Shown here piece by piece: positions 44,448-52,360 of a stretch of 64,000 bases of DNA; positions within the stretch are counted from its first letter, which is position 1; the number at the start of each line of letters is the position of its first letter. Location: the NCBI GenBank assembly GCA_002384935.1, contig DGCD01000007.1:1-64000 (forward strand), in the 5' to 3' direction. The position numbers were made by a program, and so were the translations under genes. Under the pieces are notes generated by a model that saw only the letters and a list, made by a program, of their open reading frames with translations, searched no databases and was not told the DNA's origin. This DNA is from Pusillimonas sp. UBA3987 (GTDB lineage: Bacteria > Pseudomonadota > Gammaproteobacteria > Burkholderiales > Burkholderiaceae_B).

Positions 44448-45746
44448 TTATTGCGTCGGCATAACAAGCCGGGAGGCAGGGAAGGCCAGTGTGAACAGGC
44501 TGCCGGCCCCGAGCCGGCTGTTGATTGTCAGTTCGGCATTATGCCGCATGGCGACATGCTTAGTAATGGCCAGGCCAAGTCCTGTGCCGCCCGTGGCACG
44601 CGAGCGTCCGCGATCAACTCGGTAAAAGCGTTCGGTCAGGCGGGGGATGTCTTGCGTGGCAACGCCAATACCGGTGTCTTGTACCGAATAAAGTGCACGG
44701 CCGCTCTCGGTTAAATACCAGCTTACGGTAATCGTGCCGTCTTTTGGCGTGTAGCGAACTGCATTGGTAAGCAAGTTGCTTACGGCCGATGCCAGCTCCG
44801 AGGCATTGCCCTGGATATACAAATCATCGGCTATGTTTTCCACGAATACGTGTTGGTCCTTCGACAATATGCGTGCCTGATTCAAGGCCGTGTGAATGAT
44901 CTCGGCCATGTTCACGGGCTCTCCTGAAACGGAAGGAGACGACTCCAGTGTCGATAACGTGAGCAGGTCAGCCACAATGGCCTGCATGCGCTGGGCCTGT
45001 TCTATCATCAGATTCAGGTAATGTTCGCGCTGGGCCGGTTCGATATGATCGGTAGGGATTGATTGCAGCGTTTCCAGAAAGCCCGCTAAAACGGTAAGCG
45101 GGGTACGCAGTTCATGTGAGACATTCGCTACAAAATCCTTGCGTGTGGTTTCCAGTTTTTCCAGTTGCGTGACATCACGCGTCACGATCAGGTACTGACC
45201 AATGCCGTATGGTGTCAGTTGAACCAGTATGGCGCGGTTTTGGTCGTCGCGTACTAGGTGCAGCAACAGAGGCTCGGGCCACTTCGGTTGCTGGGCGTAT
45301 CGATGGAATTCGGGCGCGCGCAAAATGTTGAATATGCTGAAGCCGCGATCGGTTTCAAGATGCAGCCCAATATGCTCGGTGGCCGTTTTGTTGCACCAGG
45401 TAACCAACATTTCTTCATTCAGTGTAATGGCCCCGTCGGGTAAGGCTTCAGCCGCAAGCATAATGCCGGCGACATGCCGGTTCAATTCTTCGATTTCCAG
45501 GCGGTCTTTGCGTAATTGGCGATAGATGGGCGCCAGAATTTCGTCCCACGGGCCAACGGAAGGCGGTGGCGGCGTATGGATATGACGAACCCATTTGCGA
45601 ATCTGTGACAGCTGCGCACCGCTGATGAGAATCATGCTGCTCAGGCCCAGCACCAGGACGCACCATCCAACTGTGGTGTCGATCCACTCAGCCGCCGCCC
45701 AGCCAAGCAGTATCCAGGCGCCGAGTGAGATCAGGGTTTTCTGCAT
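44448..45746 (-). CDS. phoR: Phosphate regulon sensor histidine kinase PhoR
   Basis: PhoR phosphorylates PhoB when phosphate is scarce. The 432-residue kinase has two N-terminal membrane spans (about 5-42), a short charged linker, a PAS domain (about 90-190), the phospho-acceptor His211 in VSHELRTPLT, the N-box NLLTNAVRYTP, DTGIGV and GGTGLGLAITKH. There is no large periplasmic sensor, which fits sensing through the Pst system. It follows phoB after 49 bases. Confidence 0.94.
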   Translation of the reverse strand: MQKTLISLGAWILLGWAAAEWIDTTVGWCVLVLGLSSMILISGAQLSQIRKWVRHIHTPPPPSVGPWDEILAPIYRQLRKDRLEIEELNRHVAGIMLAAEALPDGAITLNEEMLVTWCNKTATEHIGLHLETDRGFSIFNILRAPEFHRYAQQPKWPEPLLLHLVRDDQNRAILVQLTPYGIGQYLIVTRDVTQLEKLETTRKDFVANVSHELRTPLTVLAGFLETLQSIPTDHIEPAQREHYLNLMIEQAQRMQAIVADLLTLSTLESSPSVSGEPVNMAEIIHTALNQARILSKDQHVFVENIADDLYIQGNASELASAVSNLLTNAVRYTPKDGTITVSWYLTESGRALYSVQDTGIGVATQDIPRLTERFYRVDRGRSRATGGTGLGLAITKHVAMRHNAELTINSRLGAGSLFTLAFPASRLVMPTQ

Positions 45747-45795
45747 GATAAATGGCCTTGGTGCAGCTTAAGTTATTCAGTGACTGATGCGTCGT

Positions 45796-46500
45796 TCAGG
45801 TTGTTGTATCGGGTAAACGGGCTGCAAACCGGTAGCCCGCGCCGCGTACTGTTTCAATGTGGTTTTCGTGGCGGCTTGGTTCAAGCGCCTTGCGCAGGCG
45901 ACGAATGTGCACGTCAACCGTGCGCTCTTCAACAAAAACGTGATCTCCCCATACCTGGTCGAGCAGTTGCGAGCGTGAAAAAACACGTTCTGTGTGCGTC
46001 ATGAAGAAATGTAGCAAGCGAAACTCGGTAGGTCCAATCGATAAGGCCGTCCCGTTTCCGGTGACCCGGTGGGTGGATGGGTCCAGAACCAGCGTGCCGA
46101 TCTGAATCAGGTCGTCGGTGAGCTGGGGGGCGCGTCTGCGCAGTACGGCCTTGATGCGCGCCATGAGCTCTTTGGGCGAAAAAGGTTTCGTAATGTAGTC
46201 GTCTGCGCCTGCCTCAAGGCCTTCGATTTTGTCGTGCTCTGCGCCTTTTGCCGTCAGCATGATAACGGGAACCTGACGTGTCCTTTCGTCGGAACGAAGT
46301 TGTTTCGCCAGCGTAATGCCGGAGGCGCCCGGCAACATCCAGTCAAGCAGGATCAGGTCGGGCAGCTCGGCACGGATGAGCGTTTGTGCCTGTTCGGCAT
46401 CGAACGCGCGCAGTACCTTGTGACCGGCAAATGACAGGTTGACTGCGATCAGTTCTTGAATCGCGGGTTCATCTTCAACGACGAGAATAGTGGTGTTCAT
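45796..46500 (-). CDS. phoB: Phosphate regulon response regulator PhoB
   Basis: PhoB is an OmpR-type regulator that binds pho boxes. The 234-residue protein has a receiver (1-120) with EDEPAIQ, the phosphorylated Asp in ILLDWMLPG and KPFSPKEL, and a winged-helix DNA-binding domain (about 135-230) with SRSQLLDQVWG and TVDVHIRRLRKAL. It is divergent from ubiE, with a 153-base gap holding a pho-box-like half site. Confidence 0.95.
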   Translation of the reverse strand: MNTTILVVEDEPAIQELIAVNLSFAGHKVLRAFDAEQAQTLIRAELPDLILLDWMLPGASGITLAKQLRSDERTRQVPVIMLTAKGAEHDKIEGLEAGADDYITKPFSPKELMARIKAVLRRRAPQLTDDLIQIGTLVLDPSTHRVTGNGTALSIGPTEFRLLHFFMTHTERVFSRSQLLDQVWGDHVFVEERTVDVHIRRLRKALEPSRHENHIETVRGAGYRFAARLPDTTT

Positions 46501-46525
46501 GACGGTTCGGGGTTAAATAAAGACC

Positions 46526-46536
46526 CTGTCATATTA
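46526..46536. promoter_or_regulatory. Possible pho-box half site upstream of phoB
   Basis: CTGTCATATTA at 46526-46536 matches one 11-base pho-box repeat. The adjoining repeat is poorly matched, so only a half site is claimed. Autoregulation of phoB through a pho box is known in enterobacteria. Confidence 0.3.
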
Positions 46537-46653
46537 TGGCTTGATTGTTACAGGTTTGTGAAAAATTCGTGACGGTAGCTGAAAATGATGCCAGGCCGCT
46601 GGAAACGGTAGCTTGGCTGGCGGGGGATCGCCAGTTGGAGTACGATACGCGCT

Positions 46654-47418
46654 ATGAATCGTACTCCTTCTTCCCCTCCCTCAGGGCGTCAAACGCACTT
46701 CGGTTATAAAACGGTCGATGAAGCGGAGAAAGCCGCTAAAGTTGCCCAGGTTTTTCATTCCGTCGCGCAGCGTTACGATGTCATGAACGACCTGATGTCG
46801 GCCGGTTTGCATCGGGCCTGGAAGGCATTCACCATTGCCAGGGCCGATACCCGCCCCGGCATGAAAGTGCTTGACATCGCAGGGGGGACAGGCGACCTGG
46901 CCAAGGCCTTTGCGCGCAAGGTCGGTCCCTCGGGTGAGGTCTGGCTAACCGATATCAATGATTCGATGCTGCGCGTAGGGCGCGACCGCCTGGTCGACAA
47001 GGGCCTGATTACGCCGGTTACCGTTTGCGATGCCGAGAAGCTGCCGTTTCCCAACGCCTACTTTGATCGGGTCACAGTGGCTTTCGGCTTGCGCAACATG
47101 ACTCATAAAGACATGGCGCTGGCAGAAATGCGCCGTGTTTTGAAGCCGGGCGGAAAGTTGCTGGTTCTGGAGTTCTCGCGCGTTGCCAAGCCACTGGCGC
47201 CGGCCTACGATTGGTACTCCTTCAATATCCTGCCGTGGCTGGGCAAGAATGTTGCCAAAGACGAGGAAAGCTATCGATATCTGGCCGAGTCCATTCGCAT
47301 GCATCCCGATCAGGAAACCCTGGCCCAAATGATGGGTGATGTCGGGTTCGATCGCGTACGTTACTTCAATTTAACTGCAGGGCTGGTTGCCCTGCATGAA
47401 GGTGTCAATCTGGGCTGA
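46654..47418 (+). CDS. ubiE: Ubiquinone/menaquinone C-methyltransferase UbiE
   Basis: UbiE adds the C-methyl group during ubiquinone (and, where present, menaquinone) synthesis. The 254-residue enzyme has FHSVAQRYDVMNDLMS near the start, motif I LDIAGGTGDLA (about 70-80), and the NMTHKDMALAEMRRVLKPGG and LEFS blocks specific to UbiE. It heads the plus-strand ubi group ubiE, a Tim44-like gene, ubiJ and ubiB. Confidence 0.96.
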   Translation: MNRTPSSPPSGRQTHFGYKTVDEAEKAAKVAQVFHSVAQRYDVMNDLMSAGLHRAWKAFTIARADTRPGMKVLDIAGGTGDLAKAFARKVGPSGEVWLTDINDSMLRVGRDRLVDKGLITPVTVCDAEKLPFPNAYFDRVTVAFGLRNMTHKDMALAEMRRVLKPGGKLLVLEFSRVAKPLAPAYDWYSFNILPWLGKNVAKDEESYRYLAESIRMHPDQETLAQMMGDVGFDRVRYFNLTAGLVALHEGVNLG

Positions 47419-47462
47419 CGCTGTTCCCCGCGGTCAGGCGGCCGGCCGGCGACGTATTTGTG

Positions 47463-47491
47463 TTGAGCTTATGTTCAGCTTCTAGTAAGAT
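47463..47491 (+). promoter_or_regulatory. Candidate promoter for the Tim44-like gene
   Basis: TTGAGC (47463-47468) and TAAGAT (47486-47491) are separated by exactly 17 bases, 57 bases before the proposed ATG. Each hexamer matches consensus at four of six positions. It would let this gene be expressed apart from ubiE. Confidence 0.45.
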
Positions 47492-47548
47492 TCAGGTTGT
47501 TGTCCTACATCCATCGATCAAATGATCGTTCATTGGAGCTCTACATAT

Positions 47549-48526
47549 ATGTCTCGTCGCTTGTCTCGCTATTTCGCGGGTGTGCTCCTGGCTCTCAGTA
47601 CTTTCGCCATGGTGTCTATTTCGTTCGACGCTGAAGCCCGTCGTTTCGGTGGTGGCGCAAGTTTTGGTCGCCAGTCCTCTAACGTTACGCAACAACGCCA
47701 GGCGGCGACTCCGCCTACGACAACTCAGCGCAGTGCGTCGCAAAATGCGGCGTCTTCATCCACGGCTGCTGCCGGGGGCGCTGCTGCGCGATCGGGTATG
47801 TCGCGCTTTTTGGGCCCCATCGCAGGTATTGCTGCCGGCCTGGGTATTGCGGCACTGCTTTCGCAAATGGGTTTGTCAGGCGCATTTCTTGAGTTCATGT
47901 CCAGCTTGTTGCTGATTGCCTTGCTGGCCTTTGCGATTATGTTTATTGTGCGCCGCTTGCGTGGTGCCGCGTCGGGTCATGCCACACAAAGTGCCGGTAT
48001 GCAACGCAGCAATCGTGAGGGTGCCCACGAGGTTTGGCGTGCGCCACCCGCATCCCCTGCACAGCGCGAGGCTGCATCTGCGGCGCCTGCGGCATCGGGC
48101 GACGTGCCGGGAACGCTGTCAACTGCCGATCAGGGAAACTGGTTCATTCCCGAGGGTTTCGATACCGGTGTATTTCTGGCCAATGCCAAGAAGCAGTTTC
48201 TGGAAGTTCAGCGCCTCTGGGATCAGGGCAACATTGATGGTTTGTCGGAATACCTTACTGATGACATGGTGGCAGAGTTTCGCCCCCAGATTCAGGCGCG
48301 TGAAGGCCGTGAGCAGCTCACTGAAGTTTTGTTGCTGAATGCGGAATTGCTGGGTATTGAAGCCATTTCCGATGGCCATTTGGCCAGCGTGCGGTATTCA
48401 GGCATGTTGCGTGAAGAGCCGGGCGCGGAGGCAGTTCGTATCGAAGAGGTTTGGAATCTGTATAAAGCAGACGGTTCAGGCTGGTTGTTGGCAGGTCTTC
48501 AGCAATTATCTTCAAACAACGGTTAA
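47549..48526 (+). CDS. Tim44-like domain membrane protein
   Basis: The 325-residue product has a signal peptide or first span (about 8-28), a Gly/Ser/Gln/Thr-rich low-complexity stretch (about 30-90), two hydrophobic segments (about 90-140), then a Tim44-like C-terminal domain (about 190-325). In mitochondria Tim44 tethers import motor parts to the inner membrane. Bacterial relatives are poorly characterised. ATG 47549 has GGAG ten bases upstream; the open frame begins at 47522. A terminator follows it, so it is its own unit within the ubi cluster. Confidence 0.85.
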   Translation: MSRRLSRYFAGVLLALSTFAMVSISFDAEARRFGGGASFGRQSSNVTQQRQAATPPTTTQRSASQNAASSSTAAAGGAAARSGMSRFLGPIAGIAAGLGIAALLSQMGLSGAFLEFMSSLLLIALLAFAIMFIVRRLRGAASGHATQSAGMQRSNREGAHEVWRAPPASPAQREAASAAPAASGDVPGTLSTADQGNWFIPEGFDTGVFLANAKKQFLEVQRLWDQGNIDGLSEYLTDDMVAEFRPQIQAREGREQLTEVLLLNAELLGIEAISDGHLASVRYSGMLREEPGAEAVRIEEVWNLYKADGSGWLLAGLQQLSSNNG

Positions 48527-48554
48527 TGGCGGGTTTGTTGCAGGTCGACTTGTG

Positions 48555-48593
48555 GCCGGGCGGCGGTTGTTAAGCAACTGCACCCGGCTTTTT
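48555..48593 (+). terminator. Rho-independent terminator after the Tim44-like gene
   Basis: GCCGGG (48555-48560) pairs with CCCGGC (48583-48588), with an inner GTTG/CAAC stem around a short loop, and five T follow (48589-48593). It lies 28 bases after the stop codon. Confidence 0.7.
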
Positions 48594-48681
48594 GCCGACG
48601 TCATCGCGCTGCCTTCAAAACCGGTACACTTACGGCTGTTCCAAGATCTTTTGCTATGCGTAATCGCTGCGCATATATATC

Positions 48682-49323
48682 ATGCTGCCTATTCCTGATT
48701 TTCTGGCTCCGGCCAGGGTTTTTGCCAAAGTACTCAATGGCTTGTTGGGGCGTGAGCAATGGGCGGCCGACCGTCTGGCACGACATGAAGGGAAAACCAT
48801 CCGTTTCAATGTGGGCGCGCAATCGGTGTGTTTGACCATTGCGGCAGCTGGCCTGGTTGTTGTGGCGCCGCGCGATGCTCAGCCGCAGGTCACACTGACT
48901 TTAACCACAGATCAATTGGGGCAGGTTTTGCAGGCTGTGAGGCAGGGAAATACCGATGACGTCGCCCACTTTTTGCATGTGGAGGGTGATGCGGGCCTGG
49001 CGACCGTCGTGGCTGAGTTGGCCGGTACGCTACGTTGGGACCCCGAGGAAGACCTCGCGCGCGTTGTCGGCGATGTTGCCGCGGTGCGCATAAGCAGCGG
49101 TTTCCGTTCCTTGTTTACCGGAATGCAGCGATCCACCGGGCGTTTGGCCGGTAATGTGGCCGAATACCTAGTTGAGGAACGGGGCACGCTGCTTGGGCGG
49201 CACGCATATGAAGCGTGGTTGGCGCAACTGCATGATCTGCAGGCTCGTCTAGATCGTTTGGACAAGAACATGGCAGGGCTCCAAAAGCATGCGCGGTTCA
49301 ATCGGCCTGGAGACGGAAAATGA
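48682..49323 (+). CDS. ubiJ: Ubiquinone biosynthesis accessory factor UbiJ (SCP2 domain)
   Basis: UbiJ is a lipid-binding scaffold of the ubiquinone-making complex. The 213-residue protein has an SCP2 lipid-binding domain (about 15-115, with LTLTTDQLGQVLQ) and a C-terminal helical/coiled-coil tail (about 170-213) that ends in LDRLDKNMAGL. Its 3' end overlaps the ubiB start by four bases, the same gene order as E. coli ubiE-ubiJ-ubiB. No clear ribosome-binding site precedes ATG 48682. Confidence 0.92.
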   Translation: MLPIPDFLAPARVFAKVLNGLLGREQWAADRLARHEGKTIRFNVGAQSVCLTIAAAGLVVVAPRDAQPQVTLTLTTDQLGQVLQAVRQGNTDDVAHFLHVEGDAGLATVVAELAGTLRWDPEEDLARVVGDVAAVRISSGFRSLFTGMQRSTGRLAGNVAEYLVEERGTLLGRHAYEAWLAQLHDLQARLDRLDKNMAGLQKHARFNRPGDGK

Positions 49324-50876
49324 CAACGTTTTTCCGTTTTGTCCGTATTGTTTTAATTGCACTGCGATTCAGGCTCGACGAATTGGTTTTGTCCGGCATC
49401 AAACGCCCGGTTGCGGTGTTCATGCTTCGTATTGTTCGTTTTGGGCGGCCTCCCCGTGCCGACCGGGGCGTGCGTTTGCGTCTGGCGCTTGAGTCCCTGG
49501 GCCCGATTTTCGTTAAATTCGGCCAGGTTTTGTCGACCCGGCGCGATTTGATACCCCTGGATATCGCCGAGGAGTTGGCCAAGTTGCAAGATCGTGTCCC
49601 GCCATTTCCTTCTGATCAGGCGGCCCAGTGCGTGCGTGTTGCGCTGGGTAAATCGCCCAACGATCTGTTTCGTCAGTTCGACAAGGATCCGGTCGCCTCC
49701 GCCTCGATTGCGCAGGTGCATTTTGCGGTATTGCACGACGGGCGTGAAGTAGCGGTGAAGGTCTTGCGCCCGGGCATGCTGCGCATTATCGAGCAAGATT
49801 TAAAGTTGATGCGGGTATTGGCCGGCCTGGTACAGAGAATGGCGCCCGATAGCCGACGCCTGAAGCCCCGCGAGGTGGTGGCCGAGTTCGACAAGTACCT
49901 GCATGACGAGTTGGATCTCGTTCGCGAGGCTTCCAATTGCAGTCAGCTGCGGCGCAATTTCGGGCCGGAGGCGGGTCGGCAGAACTTGTTGATTGTGCCG
50001 GAGGTTATTTGGGAGTACACGACCACGACCGTTTTCACGATGGAGTGGATGCGCGGTATTCCGGTCAGCCAGGTAACGCGCTTGCGCGAGGCGGGTGTCG
50101 ATATAAAGGATTTGGCCCGTACCGGGGTGGAAATTTTCTTTACCCAGGTTTTTTCCGACGGGTTTTTCCATGCCGACATGCATCCAGGTAATATTTATGT
50201 TTCTGATGCACCGGCAACGCTGGGCCGTTACATCGCGCTTGATTTTGGTATTGTGGGTTCCTTGTCGGAGCATGATAAAAACTATCTGGCGCAGAATTTC
50301 CTGGCTTTTTTTCATCGCGACTACCGTCGGGTTGCCCAACTGCATATCGAGTCGGGCTGGGTTCCGCCAAATACGCGTGAAGAGGAGCTGGAAGGCGCGG
50401 TCAGGGCGGTATGCGAGCCTTACTTCGACCGTCCGTTATCACAGATTTCCCTGGGTCAGGTCTTGCTTCGCCTGTTTCAAACATCGCGTCGATTCAATGT
50501 TGAGATCCAGCCCCAACTGGTTTTATTGCAGAAAACGTTGCTGAATGTCGAGGGTATGGGCCGCGAGCTCGATCCGGACCTGGATCTCTGGAAAACGGCC
50601 AAGCCGTATCTTGAGAACTGGATGCGAGAGCGCGTGGGTTACAAGGGGTTCAAGCAACGTCTTGATCAGGAGGCCGGTCAGTGGTCGCAAATGTTGCCGC
50701 AAATTCCCCGATTGGTTTTCAGCAATTTGTCTCGGCCTGATACCCTACCGGTCTTGCAGGCAGAAATGCAGCGTCTGAGAAAGGCGCAAGAACAGAATAA
50801 CCGGCTGGTTTCAGCCTTGGTCGCGGTACTGGCGGTTGCCATTGGGGTAGCCATTTGGGCCATTGCGGGAAACTAG
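49320..50876 (+). CDS. ubiB: Ubiquinone biosynthesis protein UbiB (atypical kinase/ATPase)
   Basis: UbiB is an atypical protein-kinase-like ATPase of the ADCK/COQ8 family needed for ubiquinone synthesis. The 518-residue protein has the KFGQ signature in FVKFGQVLSTR (about residue 65), an Ala-rich nucleotide loop ASIAQVHF, the EVAVKVLRPG lysine, and the DMHPGN and DFGIVG metal-binding motifs. Two adjacent hydrophobic segments at the C-terminus (about 494-516) anchor it in the membrane. Confidence 0.96.
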   Translation: MTTFFRFVRIVLIALRFRLDELVLSGIKRPVAVFMLRIVRFGRPPRADRGVRLRLALESLGPIFVKFGQVLSTRRDLIPLDIAEELAKLQDRVPPFPSDQAAQCVRVALGKSPNDLFRQFDKDPVASASIAQVHFAVLHDGREVAVKVLRPGMLRIIEQDLKLMRVLAGLVQRMAPDSRRLKPREVVAEFDKYLHDELDLVREASNCSQLRRNFGPEAGRQNLLIVPEVIWEYTTTTVFTMEWMRGIPVSQVTRLREAGVDIKDLARTGVEIFFTQVFSDGFFHADMHPGNIYVSDAPATLGRYIALDFGIVGSLSEHDKNYLAQNFLAFFHRDYRRVAQLHIESGWVPPNTREEELEGAVRAVCEPYFDRPLSQISLGQVLLRLFQTSRRFNVEIQPQLVLLQKTLLNVEGMGRELDPDLDLWKTAKPYLENWMRERVGYKGFKQRLDQEAGQWSQMLPQIPRLVFSNLSRPDTLPVLQAEMQRLRKAQEQNNRLVSALVAVLAVAIGVAIWAIAGN

Positions 50877-50993
50877 GGTTTCTGTGTACTCTATCTAGTT
50901 CGGCGAATGTTGAAATATTGCTGATATATCAAGGCTGTATCATTAAATAATTGGCTTTTGTCGTTGTGTGTTGTTATCTTAAGTGAGATGTCT

Positions 50994-51848
50994 ATGCTTT
51001 ATCCTGAACTATTCAAATCGATGGAGGCGGTACGCTGGAATATGGCGACCGATATTCCGTGGGATGATTTTGACGGAAGCAAACTCTCCGACGAGCAGGC
51101 TTATACGATCAAGATGAACGCCATCACAGAGTGGGCGGCGCTGCCCGCCACCGAGATGTTCCTGCGTGATAATCGAGATGACAGCGATTTCTCGGCTTTT
51201 ATGTCGATCTGGTTTTTTGAAGAGCAGAAACACTCACTTGTCCTGATCGAATATCTGCGTCGTTTCCGCCCCGACCTGATGCCAACCGAAGAAGAGTTGC
51301 ACAAGGTTCGCTTCGAGTTCGATCCTGCGCCGGCAATGGAAACACTGATGCTGCACTTCTGCGGCGAAATTCGCCTGAATCACTGGTATCGCTGCGCATC
51401 CGACTGGCATACGGAGCCAGTCATCAAGGCCATCTATCAGACCATCGCTCATGATGAAGCACGCCATGCCGGCGCTTATCTGCGCTATATGAAACGGGCA
51501 TTGAATCAGAAGGGGCAGGAACTGGGCGATCAGGCGCGCGTGGCTTTTTCCAAAATCGGCGTGCTGATGGCGTCTGCCCATCGCACACCGCAAGCCTTGC
51601 ATCCTACCAATCTGCACGTTAACAAAGCGCTTTACCCGGACGATACTGTGCAATCCAAGCTTCCGTCTCCCGGCTGGCTGGAACAATGGCTCGATAACCA
51701 GATTCGGTTCGATAAAGATTGGGAAGGCAAAGTCAGTGCCCGTATTTTGCACAATCTGTCTTTGCTGATGAACACATCATTCAAAACAGTCCAGGATTTG
51801 AATCGCTACCGTAAAGAAGTTTTACGTGGCACCCCGGCGGTTGCTTAA
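50994..51848 (+). CDS. Ferritin-like diiron protein of unknown function
   Basis: The 284-residue protein from ATG 50994 is helical and holds a full set of candidate diiron ligands: Glu46 or Glu54, Glu77 and His80 (EEQKH), Glu125 (CGEIRLNHW), and Glu155 and His158 (DEARH). This E/ExxH/E/ExxH layout matches ferritin-like oxidases, with some likeness to acyl-ACP desaturases and AurF-like N-oxygenases. The substrate cannot be named. The frame opens at 50958, and ATG 50988 is also possible; AAGTGAG spacing favours 50994. The 117-base AT-rich gap before it has a 10-base palindrome, TGATATATCA (50922-50931). rfaE2 follows closely. Confidence 0.75.
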   Translation: MLYPELFKSMEAVRWNMATDIPWDDFDGSKLSDEQAYTIKMNAITEWAALPATEMFLRDNRDDSDFSAFMSIWFFEEQKHSLVLIEYLRRFRPDLMPTEEELHKVRFEFDPAPAMETLMLHFCGEIRLNHWYRCASDWHTEPVIKAIYQTIAHDEARHAGAYLRYMKRALNQKGQELGDQARVAFSKIGVLMASAHRTPQALHPTNLHVNKALYPDDTVQSKLPSPGWLEQWLDNQIRFDKDWEGKVSARILHNLSLLMNTSFKTVQDLNRYRKEVLRGTPAVA

Positions 51849-51852
51849 AACG

Positions 51853-52347
51853 ATGTCGGCTGGGTTCGAAAAGAAGGTGTTGTCCCGCCAGGCTTGTGAA
51901 GCAGCCGCCTTGAGTGGCCGCTTTGCGCGACCGCTGGTATTTACGAATGGTGTGTTCGACATTTTGCATCGTGGCCATGTTACGTATCTTGATGCCGCCG
52001 CGGCCTTGGGTGCAACACTGGTGGTGGGCGTGAATACCGATGAGTCGGTGAAGCGTTTGGGTAAAGGCGAGGATCGCCCCTTGAATATGCAAAGCGACCG
52101 TGCCGCGGTTCTGGCGGCGCTGGAGTCGGTGTCGTACGTAACCCATTTTTCCGAAGACACGCCCTATCAACTGATTCAGGCGTTGAAACCCGATGTCATT
52201 GTGAAGGGTGGCGACTACGACATGTCGACCTTGCCTGAAACCAAATTGGTTGAAAGCTGGGGTGGCAAGGCGGTTGCGATTCCTTTTGAGTTTCAGCGCT
52301 CAACCACAACCCTGGTAAAACAAATACGTTCCATGGCCGATCGTTAG
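51853..52347 (+). CDS. rfaE2: Heptose 1-phosphate adenylyltransferase (RfaE2/HldE C-domain)
   Basis: This enzyme joins AMP to D-glycero-beta-D-manno-heptose 1-phosphate to give ADP-heptose for the LPS core. The 164-residue protein is the stand-alone cytidylyltransferase-fold part with VFTNGVFDILHRGHV (HxGH) and the KGGDYDMSTLPE block. In E. coli it is fused to the heptose kinase (HldE); here it is separate, so the kinase gene rfaE1 must be elsewhere. A GTG at 51826 in frame overlaps the previous gene; ATG 51853 is preferred. Confidence 0.93.
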   Translation: MSAGFEKKVLSRQACEAAALSGRFARPLVFTNGVFDILHRGHVTYLDAAAALGATLVVGVNTDESVKRLGKGEDRPLNMQSDRAAVLAALESVSYVTHFSEDTPYQLIQALKPDVIVKGGDYDMSTLPETKLVESWGGKAVAIPFEFQRSTTTLVKQIRSMADR

Positions 52348-52360
52348 CCTGTTCTGTGGT

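Noticed and set aside
46526..46553. CTGT...ACAG pair upstream of phoB as a LexA box
   Set aside because: The halves are 20 bases apart instead of about 8, so it cannot be a LexA site.
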